64,000 bases of DNA from contig OZ240207.1 in NCBI GenBank assembly GCA_965197415.1, positions 2,542,001 to 2,606,000 of the forward strand, written 5' to 3'. This document shows, piece after piece, positions 50,282 to 58,432 of this stretch. Position 1 is the stretch's first letter; the number at the start of each line of letters is the position of its first letter. The notes below the pieces were generated by a model. It was given only the letters and a program-made list of their open reading frames with translations, was not told the origin of the DNA and searched no databases. A program made the position numbers and the translations under genes. This DNA comes from DAOUJI01 sp965197415. Its GTDB lineage: Bacteria > Chloroflexota > Dehalococcoidia > Lucifugimonadales > JAGWBF01.

Positions 50282-51136
50282 TCACGCAGCCTCAGGGGCC
50301 GTCGCCCGTAACCCTTTCATCGCAGGCCACGCCTTCTTTCCCACAGCAACTACCCCGAATGCAACGGTGGCAACCAGGGCCATTGCAGGGCCGGAGGGCA
50401 GGTTGGCGTGATAGGACAGATATAGGCCAACCACGGCCGAGATTGCGCCGATCAGCCCCCCAATTACCATGACCCCCACGAACCTCCTGGCAAGCAGGTA
50501 CCCGGTCGCGGCGGGTGTAATGAGCATAGCCATGACGAGAACTATGCCAGCGGCCTGTATGCCTATGACGATGACAAGCGCAAGAAGGGTGAGAAGCACG
50601 TATTCGACCAGACTTGTCTTGATTCCGACCACCATCGCGCCTACTGGGTCAAAGGTGGTGTATACCAGTTGCCGGTGAAAAGCATAGAGCCCCACCAGCA
50701 CGAACGCCGCCAGCCCCACTGATACGTACACGTCCGTTTGTGACACTCCCAACACTTGACCAAGCAGCAGGTCCTCAATGTTTACGTTGACGTTGGTGGC
50801 CCTGGAAAGCATTACGAGGCCCAGAGCGAACATGCCGGCGAAGACGATGCCGATGGACGTGTCTTCGCTGATGCCCGTGCGCCGGGCAACCGATCCCATC
50901 AACAACGCCACGGCGATTCCCGTCGGCACGGCTGCGAAGAACGGGCTGATTCCCAGGAGGAAAGCCACCACCATACCGGGCAGGACGGAGTGGGCCAGTG
51001 CGTCGCCCATGAATGCCCGCCCCCGTGTAATGACATAGGCCCCGAGAACCGGACACATCACCCCGACCAGCACGGATACGATCAGGGCCCGCACCATGAA
51101 GCTGTATTCGAATGGCCCGACGATGTAATCGATCAC
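50282..51136 (-). CDS. znuB: Zinc/manganese ABC transporter, permease
   Basis: 284 residues with about eight hydrophobic segments. It belongs to the ZnuB/TroC family: RALIVSVLVGVMCPVLGAYVITRGRAFMGDALAHSVLPGMVVAFL at the start and a conserved GIQAAGIVLVMAMLITPAATGYLLARR. It overlaps the ATPase by 4 bp. It carries Zn2+ or Mn2+ inward. Operon order: znuA-znuC-znuB on the minus strand. Confidence 0.92.
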   Translation of the reverse strand: MIDYIVGPFEYSFMVRALIVSVLVGVMCPVLGAYVITRGRAFMGDALAHSVLPGMVVAFLLGISPFFAAVPTGIAVALLMGSVARRTGISEDTSIGIVFAGMFALGLVMLSRATNVNVNIEDLLLGQVLGVSQTDVYVSVGLAAFVLVGLYAFHRQLVYTTFDPVGAMVVGIKTSLVEYVLLTLLALVIVIGIQAAGIVLVMAMLITPAATGYLLARRFVGVMVIGGLIGAISAVVGLYLSYHANLPSGPAMALVATVAFGVVAVGKKAWPAMKGLRATAPEAA

Positions 51137-51897
51137 GACGCGTGCCCACCATGCCTGAAGTGGTCGAGTTCGAATTCGATTCCGTGGGAGCCGTACAGCT
51201 CTTCAAGCACATCATTTGTGAACGCCTGTTCGGGAGGTCCGCAGGCGCAAACGTGGTGGTTGATGCAGAGCACCTGATCGAACCGTTCGGCGAGGTTTGT
51301 CAGGTCATGGGTCGCCAGAAGCACGACCCTTCCCTCATCCCGCAGGGACTGCAGCACCTGCACGATTTCTTCCTGGGCGCCCACGTCGACTCCGCTGAAG
51401 GCCTCGTCAAGCAGAATGACGCTGGCGTCCTGCGCCAAAGCTCGGGCTATGAAGACTCTCTGACGCTGTCCGCCGGACAGCTCCGTCATCAGTTTCGAGC
51501 GCTGCTCCCACAAACCGACGCGTTCGAGGCAGACTCGTACCAATTCCCTGTCACGCTTGCCGGGCCTCCGGAACAGTCCTACGTTGCAGCATCCCATGGT
51601 CACGACGTCTTGCACAGTTGCGGGGAACACCCAGTTAATGCTGTCCCGCTGGGGGACGTACGCGAGACCTCCCCGCTGGGCTGCGCCCCCGGAAAGGGTC
51701 ACAGTGCCCTGAGTGATAGGCAGGACCCCCGCAATGGCGTCAAACAGTGTGCTTTTGCCTGCGCCGTTGGGACCTAATACCCCCATAAGCGTGCCCGGGC
51801 CCACGTCAAAGGTGACATCGGTCAGCGCGTGGTGGCCTCCCCGAACTACGCATACGTCTTCGACGCTTATCCCAGGTTCGAAGGTCAACGTCGCCAA
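51133..51897 (-). CDS. znuC: Zinc/manganese ABC transporter, ATPase
   Basis: 254 residues. Walker A GPNGAGKST, signature LSGGQRQRV, Walker B VILLDEAFSGVD and H-loop LATHD. It powers the 50282 permease. 26 bp after znuA. The metal is inferred from the substrate-binding protein and adjacent Fur-family regulator. Confidence 0.93.
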   Translation of the reverse strand: MATLTFEPGISVEDVCVVRGGHHALTDVTFDVGPGTLMGVLGPNGAGKSTLFDAIAGVLPITQGTVTLSGGAAQRGGLAYVPQRDSINWVFPATVQDVVTMGCCNVGLFRRPGKRDRELVRVCLERVGLWEQRSKLMTELSGGQRQRVFIARALAQDASVILLDEAFSGVDVGAQEEIVQVLQSLRDEGRVVLLATHDLTNLAERFDQVLCINHHVCACGPPEQAFTNDVLEELYGSHGIEFELDHFRHGGHAS

Positions 51898-51923
51898 TTT
51901 CTTGCCTCCATCGTCAGATCTTG

Positions 51924-53258
51924 CTATTTCAGTGCATCCACTATGCGCTCGACGTTCGTCCTAATCATGCCTATGTAGGTGGCGGCAGGAGAGTCTCCAC
52001 TTCCCAGGGACCCTGAATAAAGGGCTACGAACTCGGCGCCGGATTCAGTCGCTACGGTTTTGGCTAGGCGTTCACTCACGGTGGTTTCGCCGAAGACCGC
52101 AGGGACTCCGTACTCCCTGGCTTCTTCAACCAGGTCCACCAAGTCTTCCGGAGAGGGTTCCACTTCCGTGGTAATCGACAGGACCACTCCAACTACTTCG
52201 AAGCCGTATAGATTGGCAAAATACCCCAGGCTGTCGTGGGACGTTATAAGAACTCTGCGGTCATCCGGCACGACGCTGACCTGCTCTTTCGTCCAGGAGT
52301 GCAGCTCGTCCAGATTCGCGTTGAACGCTGACGCGTTGGCGCGAAAAGCGTCGCCCTGACTCAGGTTGATGGCAGACAGGCGCGAGGCAATGTGGCTGAC
52401 CGCCGTCTTTACGCGAATTGGGTCGAACCAGAAGTGGGGGTCTTCGAGGCCGTGTCCGTGGCCCTCGTGTTCTTCCTCGCCTTCCTCGGTAAGACCCTCA
52501 ATGGCTTCTATCGCTTCCTCGGGCGACAGACGGGCGGATGTCGCCCTTTCGATTATCTCCATGACCATACCGGGAATCTCACCCTCGTCGCCGTGGTCTT
52601 CGTCGCCGTGGTCCTCACCTTCTTCTTCCTCGTCATCCTCATCGCCCTCGTCGCCGTGGTCCTCACCCTCTTCTTCGGCCTCGAAGCTAGCCAGCAACTC
52701 TTTGATTTCCTCCAGGCCTTCATCCGGGCTGATTTCGCCCTCTTCCACCTCGTGTACGATGTGGCTGAGGCCCTCTATGAGTTCGACTTCTTCAGCATGC
52801 GACTCCGCGAATTCTATTGGATCGATTAACTCGCCCAGTTCCACGATGCTTGAAGGATCGCTTGCAGCATTTTGGATGAGCTCCCTGAGCCATGACTCCT
52901 CCAGTCCCAAACCAACACTGAGCACTATGTCGGCGTCGGCTATTTTGGCGACGTCCTGGGCTCCAGGTTGGAATGAGTGGGGGTCGACTCCGGGCGGGAC
53001 AAGGCTGAAGACTTCCACGTGTTCTCCGCCGATGTTCTCGACCCAGTCTGCCACTATGCTCGTCGTCGCAACTACCTGGATGGTAGGGGCGGCGGTCGGT
53101 TCCGGTGTGGCTGTGGGCTGTGGCACGGGAGTGTCCGCCGGGACCGTCGGTGTCGGTTGAGGGTCTTCGGAGCAAGCGCTCAATGCCAAAAGCAGCACAA
53201 GCGAAAAGAGTGTGATCTTAAATAGAGCGAGTATTCCTCTTTTAGTACTGAGTATCAT
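51924..53258 (-). CDS. znuA: Zinc/manganese ABC transporter, metal-binding lipoprotein
   Basis: 444 residues, longer than the usual ~310. The signal peptide ends in ALSACSEDPQ (lipobox). The domain opens VVATTSIVADWVENIGG; metal ligands are His in DPHSFQPGAQD, His in LEDPHFWFDP, and Asp/Glu later (AREYGVPAVFGETTV). Between the first two ligands, ~180-275, sits an unusually long Glu/Asp/His-rich loop (repeats of EEEEGEDHGDE), an expanded version of the histidine-rich loop of ZnuA, probably a zinc chaperone or sensor. It heads the znuACB operon. Confidence 0.9.
   Translation of the reverse strand: MILSTKRGILALFKITLFSLVLLLALSACSEDPQPTPTVPADTPVPQPTATPEPTAAPTIQVVATTSIVADWVENIGGEHVEVFSLVPPGVDPHSFQPGAQDVAKIADADIVLSVGLGLEESWLRELIQNAASDPSSIVELGELIDPIEFAESHAEEVELIEGLSHIVHEVEEGEISPDEGLEEIKELLASFEAEEEGEDHGDEGDEDDEEEEGEDHGDEDHGDEGEIPGMVMEIIERATSARLSPEEAIEAIEGLTEEGEEEHEGHGHGLEDPHFWFDPIRVKTAVSHIASRLSAINLSQGDAFRANASAFNANLDELHSWTKEQVSVVPDDRRVLITSHDSLGYFANLYGFEVVGVVLSITTEVEPSPEDLVDLVEEAREYGVPAVFGETTVSERLAKTVATESGAEFVALYSGSLGSGDSPAATYIGMIRTNVERIVDALK
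53246..53256. promoter_or_regulatory. Zur-like motif at the znuA start
   Basis: GTACTGAGTATC overlaps the znuA start codon region. The same string occurs at 53828-53838, directly upstream of the Fur-family gene, and a related GATACTGAATCTCAT at 53335-53349 lies between the genes. TACTGAGTA is a near palindrome. Sharing by the regulator and its presumed target suggests an operator. Confidence 0.5.
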
Positions 53259-53391
53259 AATTGTCTAGTCTTCCATCCTTTCTTAGGTTCTATATAACCG
53301 GACTACACTGTGGCTGAGCTGCCGTCTACTGGATGATACTGAATCTCATATTTATGCGCGCCAAACTTGTTCTTGGTGTTCATGGGTTGTC

Positions 53392-53826
53392 TTAAGCTTC
53401 CTCGCCGCTAGTGCATCTGTCGCAAATGACGTAGAGCTCGATGCGGTGTCCGACGATTTCGCCGGGGATGTTGTTGCCGAGGCCTCTCATCAATCGTTCG
53501 ACCGTAGTGGCGCGGAACTCGCCGACGTTGCCGCATTTGACGCATACCGTATGGTGGTGGTGTCCAACGCGAGAGAGGCTGTACCTGGGGGCGCCGTCCA
53601 GAAGGTTCAGCTTGCACACCACCCCGACTTCCATGAGGAGCTTGATGGTACGGAAGATGGTCGCCCTGCCCACGGCGGGCAATTCACTCCCGATTTCCTC
53701 AGCCGTGAAGCCTTCTTGCTTCCCCTCCAGGATGTTGATGATCGCGCGCCTGGGAGCGGTAGGCCGGTATCCCTTGTCTTCAAGGACAGCCATGATGTTC
53801 GGGTGTGAAGTGATGGGAGTGGTCAT
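53392..53826 (-). CDS. zur: Fur-family regulator, probably Zur
   Basis: 144 residues. DNA-binding domain RPTAPRRAIINILEGKQEGFTAEEIGSELPAVGRATIFRTIKLLMEVG, then metal sites HHHHTVCVKCGNVGEF and two C-terminal Cys (ICDRCTSGE) giving a structural zinc. Position next to znuACB suggests zinc sensing. Transcribed in the same direction as znuA, upstream of it by 133 bp; both carry the GTACTGAGTATC motif. Confidence 0.87.
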   Translation of the reverse strand: MTTPITSHPNIMAVLEDKGYRPTAPRRAIINILEGKQEGFTAEEIGSELPAVGRATIFRTIKLLMEVGVVCKLNLLDGAPRYSLSRVGHHHHTVCVKCGNVGEFRATTVERLMRGLGNNIPGEIVGHRIELYVICDRCTSGEEA

Positions 53827-53827
53827 G

Positions 53828-53838
53828 GTACTGAGTAT
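53828..53838. promoter_or_regulatory. Zur-like motif upstream of the Fur-family gene
   Basis: GGTACTGAGTATCA lies right before the start codon of the regulator, matching the copy at znuA. Possible autoregulation. The flanking 280-bp gap (53827-54106) holds nothing else except the IS-end relic. Confidence 0.45.
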
Positions 53839-53919
53839 CAGCGTTTCTCATGCCCCATAGCAACTCAATTCTTGGGACGCTCAATTTTTGCAGGCTTCCG
53901 TGGGCCTGTCAACCCCTCG

Positions 53920-53958
53920 TGTTGCCGCAAGAGAAAATGTTACCGAAGGCATACGTTT
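53920..53958. repeat. Solo relic of an insertion-sequence end
   Basis: GTGTTGCCGCAAGAGAAAAT and the following GTTACCGAAGGCATACGTT closely match the left end of the 24814-26103 IS (GTGTTGCGTCAAAAGTAAAG...GTTACCGAGGGGCATACGTT). The likeness stops after CATACGTT and no partner end is nearby, so this is a remnant or a mini-element fragment. Confidence 0.55.
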
Positions 53959-54106
53959 TGGGTCTGTCGTCGAGGCGACCGACGCTCACTGCGTCCGACA
54001 CTGGTCGTACAGCCCACAATCCAGCTGCGGCACAGTCTCGAGTTTTATGTGGCAATCGCATCCCAACGGAGCATGGGACTGAGACCAATTCGAACACGAA
54101 ACGGCT

Positions 54107-55615
54107 TCAATCACCCTGATAGTATTCCATCCCCAGGTGGGTTATTTGGTCCTCGCCCATGAGCCATCGGAGGGTGTTCTTGAGTTTCGTCTGCTGGATG
54201 AACAGGTCGTGCTCCGGGTAGACCGACGGCGCGTGCTGCGGGCTCTTGAAGTAGAAGGACAGCCATTCTTGTATGCCTGCCATGCCGGCGCGCTGCGCTA
54301 GGTCCATGAACAGAACGACGTCCAGTGCTAGGGGAGCGGCCAGCACCGAGTCCGAGCATAGGAAGTTGACCTTGAGCTGCATCCTTCGTCCGAGCCAGCC
54401 AAAGAGATCAATGTTGTCCCAGCCCTCTTTATTGTCCCCTCTTGGAGGGTAATAGTTGATTCGCACCTTGTGGTAAGCGTCTGAGTATAGCTCCGGATAC
54501 ATGTCCGGTTGCAGGATGTGCTCCAAAACGCCGAGCTTGGACTCTTCCTTCGTCTTGAAGTTCTCTGGATCATCCAAGACCTCACCGTCCCGGTTTCCCA
54601 GGATGTTGGTGGAGAACCAGCCGTCCATTCCCAGCATCCTGGCCTTCAACATCGGCGCTATGACGGTTTTGACAAGAGTCTGCCCGGTCTTGAAGTCTTT
54701 ACCGCATACGGGGACTCCTTCGCTCTTGGACAGCTGTTCCATAGAGGGTATGTCCACAGTCAGGTTGGGGGCGCCGTTTGCGAAAGGAACGCCCTCCATC
54801 AGAGCCGCGTAGGCGTAGACCATGGAGGGGGAGATGTTTTCGTTGTTGTTGTTAAGCCCATCAACGAAACTCTCTATATCTTGATGGACCTCGGTCTCCT
54901 TAATGAATTTTTCGGTAGAGGCGCACCACACCATAACAAGTCGGTCGCAATCGTTGTCCTTCTTGAAACGTCGGATGTCGCTCCGTATCGCCTCGACGGA
55001 AGCGAGCTTTGAACCTGTAACCTTGGTGTTGGCGCCGTCGATGCGTCTTACGTAATCGTTGTCAAAAACCGCCGCCATGGGTTCGATTGACTTCAGAAAA
55101 TCGGCGATCGGGTCCAGTTGTTCATAGCGGTCCAGAACACCGGCTTTTACAGCGGCGGCGTAGGCGTTGTCAGGGATCGGGTCCCATGCGCCGAAAACAA
55201 GTTGGTCGAGCCCCGCCAATGGAACGAAGTCGAGTATAAGCGGCGTTCGCTTGTCCGGCCGCTTGCCGAGACGAATGGTGGCCATTTGTGTGATCGAGCC
55301 TATCGGCCGCCCCGTTCCGCGCCGGATGTGCTCGACGCCGGCGATGAATGTAGAGGACACCGCCCCCAAACCCACCAGAAGGACGCCCAGTTTGCCGTCC
55401 GCCGAGCTGACAGCAGGAGCTCCAGCCACAACGAAGTCCTTGGGTTCCAAACTGACTCCCCGCCGGTGTGCCAGCTCCAAGAGCCGCTCCTGCCACTGGG
55501 ACGGTATCCTCCCCGTCCTGGCCCAGTGCTGCACAGTGCTTTGACGCTTGCCCAACAGGGCCGCCAAGGAGGACTGGCCGCCGAAACGGTTGATTATTTG
55601 CCGAGCATTGTTCAT
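54107..55615 (-). CDS. ino1: Myo-inositol-1-phosphate synthase with N-terminal helix-turn-helix
   Basis: About 502 residues from the ATG at 55615. Residues 1-60 (MNNARQIINRFGGQSSLAAL, then LGKRQSTVQHWARTGRIPSQW) are a Cro/YdaS-like phage-repressor helix-turn-helix. Residues ~75-500 are inositol-3-phosphate synthase: GVLLVGLGAVSSTFIAG dinucleotide fold, DPIPDNAYAAAVKAGVLDRY, VMVWCASTEKF, PFANGAPNLTVDIP, GKDFKTGQTLVKTVIAPMLK and SVLAAPLALDVVLFMDLAQ. It cyclises glucose-6-phosphate using NAD. The fusion could let the enzyme bind its own promoter; operator-like repeat 55618-55651. Confidence 0.85.
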   Translation of the reverse strand: MNNARQIINRFGGQSSLAALLGKRQSTVQHWARTGRIPSQWQERLLELAHRRGVSLEPKDFVVAGAPAVSSADGKLGVLLVGLGAVSSTFIAGVEHIRRGTGRPIGSITQMATIRLGKRPDKRTPLILDFVPLAGLDQLVFGAWDPIPDNAYAAAVKAGVLDRYEQLDPIADFLKSIEPMAAVFDNDYVRRIDGANTKVTGSKLASVEAIRSDIRRFKKDNDCDRLVMVWCASTEKFIKETEVHQDIESFVDGLNNNNENISPSMVYAYAALMEGVPFANGAPNLTVDIPSMEQLSKSEGVPVCGKDFKTGQTLVKTVIAPMLKARMLGMDGWFSTNILGNRDGEVLDDPENFKTKEESKLGVLEHILQPDMYPELYSDAYHKVRINYYPPRGDNKEGWDNIDLFGWLGRRMQLKVNFLCSDSVLAAPLALDVVLFMDLAQRAGMAGIQEWLSFYFKSPQHAPSVYPEHDLFIQQTKLKNTLRWLMGEDQITHLGMEYYQGD

Positions 55616-55617
55616 AA

Positions 55618-55651
55618 TGACCGACAATACCAACTTTTTCGTTATTGGTCA
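55618..55651. promoter_or_regulatory. Inverted TGACC/GGTCA at the ino1 start
   Basis: TGACCGACAATA (from 55618) and TATTGGTCA (55643-55651) form an interrupted inverted repeat immediately upstream of the ino1 ATG. If the helix-turn-helix of Ino1 is active, this is the most obvious target. It would also lie between divergent ino1 and the glpX remnant. Confidence 0.4.
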
Positions 55652-55719
55652 ACCGCCCGTTATATGCGATAGCGAAGTTTACAGGCGCCGTTTTCATCCG
55701 CATTTAAGGAGGCGAGGTC

Positions 55720-55863
55720 ATGTCGACAGCGAAGAGCGGACAGGGGATAGAACTCAACATCGCCATGGACCTAGTGCGTGTGACAGAGGCGGCTGCCATC
55801 GCAGGCGTGCGTTTTATGGGCATGGGCGATAAGGAAACTGATTCAATACATGTGATACGGTAA
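55720..55863 (+). pseudogene. GlpX (class II fructose-1,6-bisphosphatase) N-terminal remnant
   Basis: A 47-residue frame from the ATG at 55720 behind AAGGAGG: NIAMDLVRVTEAAAIAGVRFMGMGDKE, then DSIHVIR and a stop. The RVTEAAA-A--R-MG-GDKE pattern is the start of GlpX proteins (full length ~320). The protein ends right after the first metal-binding region. It retains a good ribosome binding site, so a short peptide may still be made. It is followed by about 110 bp without a gene. Confidence 0.6.
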
Positions 55864-55973
55864 GACGAAACGAAGTTTTGTGGGCGCTGTTCAAGACACT
55901 CCGGTTGTTTATGGGCCGGCGCCTAACAGATTGGCAGACAGCCGGAAGAACCCTAAAGCGGTAAGCGTCACAA

Positions 55974-56753
55974 ATGAGCTATCTTCACGCGCTGCCCACA
56001 ATATTTGCCATCCACCTCCGCATCGTCGTAAGCCGGGGAGTCTTCGTCTCGTCCTCCGTCGTGGCTGTGCCACTGGTCTCAGTCGTGACCTGGATGGCAA
56101 CCCAGAGCGTGGACTCGGAACCATTGGCCTACATCTCGATCGGCGTGGTCCTGATGCCGATGTGGCAATTCTCTTTCTTCCTTTCCGGCTGGTCGCTGGC
56201 GAATGAATTCAATTCCGGAACAGTGGACCATACACTGGTGTCGCGCACCCCGCTGCCTATTGTGATGTTAGTAAAATCTATGGCCCACCTGGCGATGACC
56301 ATCCCCGGCGCGTTGATTGCCTTTATGACTGTGCTGTTGATCTCTCGGGACCTGATTGAAGTCGAGCGCCCCGTTCACCTGGTGGTCTCAATGGCGGTGG
56401 CGGCATGGAGCATCATGGCAGTGGGGTATCTATTCGCACCTCTGTTCGTTCTGGTGAAAGGACGCCCTGGGTTCTTTAACGCCTTGTTGCCTTTGGGGAC
56501 CGCCCTCAGTGGGTTCCTCTATCCCATATCTCAGCTGTCTAGTGAGGCCCAGGTCGTCGCCCATATTCTGCCGACCTCCTGGGCGATGGACGGCGTAATA
56601 CGCTCAGTCCGGGAGGGAGAATCGGCTGCGAGAATCGTTGGCGACTGGGGAGTCGCAATGGGGTTGTCGCTGGCTTTTATGGCCTTTACATATTTCATGT
56701 TTCGCAAGGTCGAAGAAAGCCTCAAGCGCAGCGGAACCGTGGGAAGGTTCTGA
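55974..56753 (+). CDS. ABC-2-type transporter permease (first)
   Basis: 259 residues with six hydrophobic segments in the ABC-2 order, including SIGVVLMPMWQFSFFLSGWSLANEFNSGTVDHTLVSRTPL, with the conserved E-x-x-x-G-T. Low similarity to the next two permeases. It is first in a four-gene export operon ending with the ATPase at 58433. Substrate unknown; such systems export lipids, polysaccharides or drugs. Confidence 0.82.
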   Translation: MSYLHALPTIFAIHLRIVVSRGVFVSSSVVAVPLVSVVTWMATQSVDSEPLAYISIGVVLMPMWQFSFFLSGWSLANEFNSGTVDHTLVSRTPLPIVMLVKSMAHLAMTIPGALIAFMTVLLISRDLIEVERPVHLVVSMAVAAWSIMAVGYLFAPLFVLVKGRPGFFNALLPLGTALSGFLYPISQLSSEAQVVAHILPTSWAMDGVIRSVREGESAARIVGDWGVAMGLSLAFMAFTYFMFRKVEESLKRSGTVGRF

Positions 56754-56754
56754 T

Positions 56755-57549
56755 ATGGGCGCGGCGCTTATGAACCTTTCACTCCAGGCGTATTACTCGT
56801 ACAATGGTCTGTTTCTGTGGCTGAACTGGCCTGCATACATCTCAAACGTGTTCATTGCTCCGGTGATCCTGGTGGTGATGCTGACTCTTACGGGTAAATT
56901 CGCCGGCGCCTCGGAGTCTGGAGACTCCTACATCCTGGGCGTTGCGACCTACGGGATTTCCGCGATTCTGTGCGGAGGGATTCTCCAGTCCTTCTTCTAC
57001 GAGCGGGCTTTCGGAACGTTGTCGATGATTTACGCCTCTCGGTCGAACAGATGGATGAGCTATTGGAGCAAGGGGCTGTTGCATTACCCCAACGGCATCC
57101 TCACAGCCGCCACTTCCCTATTCTTCGGGTGGTTGCTGCTTAATCTGGACCTTTCCCAGGCAAACTGGCCAGCGTTGGTCCTATTGTTTGCGCTCGTAAC
57201 GTTCTCGTGCTTGTCCTTCGCCATGTTCCTTGGCAACTTTTCCATTGCCTTCAGGGATTGGTTTATCGGACTCACCTGCGCCAATGGAATACTTTTGAGT
57301 CTCACCGGGGTGATTGTTCCCACCAGCGAATTGCCAGGGATCTTCGGTGAGATTGGGCACATCCTTCCTCTGACCCACGGGCTCTCCGGACTTCGAGAAT
57401 CAGTGGCTGGCGCCGGAATGGGGGCCGTCAAAGGCGACATTCTCTACGAACTGGTATTGGGGCTAAGCTATATGCTGGCGGGGGGAGTCCTGTTCAGGGT
57501 GTTAGAGGCCAATGCGAAGCGCACCGGAACCTACGAAAGCGCAATTTAA
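56755..57549 (+). CDS. ABC-2-type permease, tandem copy A
   Basis: 264 residues from the ATG at 56755, 1 bp after the previous stop; the longer frame to 56638 reads the previous gene's DNA. Six hydrophobic segments; SFFYERAFGTLSMIYASRSNRWMSYWSK is the conserved cytoplasmic loop. It is ~85% identical over its full length to copy B at 57612, so a recent tandem duplication. The operon therefore offers two nearly identical subunits plus a divergent third. Confidence 0.85.
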   Translation: MGAALMNLSLQAYYSYNGLFLWLNWPAYISNVFIAPVILVVMLTLTGKFAGASESGDSYILGVATYGISAILCGGILQSFFYERAFGTLSMIYASRSNRWMSYWSKGLLHYPNGILTAATSLFFGWLLLNLDLSQANWPALVLLFALVTFSCLSFAMFLGNFSIAFRDWFIGLTCANGILLSLTGVIVPTSELPGIFGEIGHILPLTHGLSGLRESVAGAGMGAVKGDILYELVLGLSYMLAGGVLFRVLEANAKRTGTYESAI

Positions 57550-57611
57550 ACCGGTCGATAGACCAATGGTCCGGGAAGGTTAAATGGCTACCAGAGTGGG
57601 CAGGTTCTGAG

Positions 57612-58406
57612 ATGGGGGCAGCGCTTAAGAACCTTTCACTCCAGGCGTACTACTCCTATAAAGGTCTGTTTTTGTGGCTGAACTGGCCTGCGTACATTTC
57701 AAACGTCTTCATTGCTCCGGTAATACTGGTCGTAATGCTTACCCTGACAGGTCGATTCGCCGGCAACTCCGGATCTGAAGACTCCTACATACTGGGCGCC
57801 GCAGCCTATGGGATTCCAGTAATCCTCTCTGGAGGGATTATCCAGTCCTTCTTCTATGAGCGCGCTTTCGGAACGCTGCCGCTGCTGTACGCCTCTCGTT
57901 CGAACAGGTGGATGAGCTATTGGAGCAAAGGACTGTTGCATTACCCCAACGGCATTTTCACAGCCTCCATCTCCCTATTCTTTGGCTGGTTGCTGCTTAA
58001 CCTGGACCTGTCCCAGGCGAACTGGCCGGCGCTGGTCCTTTTGTTTGCGCTCGTATCGTTCTCGTGCTTGTCCTTCGCTATGTTCCTAGGCAACTTTTCT
58101 ATGGCCCTTTGGGATTGGGCCATCCTCAGTACATTCTCCCACGGAATCCTTCTGACCCTCACTGGGGTTATTATCCCCACCAACGAACTGCCCGGGCTCT
58201 TGGGTGAGATCGGCCACGTCCTTCCCCTGACCCACGGCCTCTCCGGGCTTCGAGAATCGGTCGCAGGCGCTGGAATGGGAGCCGTCAAAGACGATATTCT
58301 CTATGAACTGGTATTGGGTCTATGCTATATGGTGGCTGGGGGAGTCCTGTTCAGGTTGCTGGAGGCCAACGCCAAGCGAATCGGTGCCTACGAGAGTGCG
58401 ATCTAA
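57612..58406 (+). CDS. ABC-2-type permease, tandem copy B
   Basis: 264 residues, same length as copy A; about 40 amino-acid changes by eye, clustered in the loop around residues 55-75 and in the fourth hydrophobic segment (~170-185). The surrounding 60-bp spacer is partly repeated too (AAGGTTAAATGGCT occurs near 57576 and again at 58425). It may form homo- or heterodimers with A. Confidence 0.85.
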   Translation: MGAALKNLSLQAYYSYKGLFLWLNWPAYISNVFIAPVILVVMLTLTGRFAGNSGSEDSYILGAAAYGIPVILSGGIIQSFFYERAFGTLPLLYASRSNRWMSYWSKGLLHYPNGIFTASISLFFGWLLLNLDLSQANWPALVLLFALVSFSCLSFAMFLGNFSMALWDWAILSTFSHGILLTLTGVIIPTNELPGLLGEIGHVLPLTHGLSGLRESVAGAGMGAVKDDILYELVLGLCYMVAGGVLFRLLEANAKRIGAYESAI

Positions 58407-58432
58407 GCTAACTATCTGTTTCGGAAGGTTAA

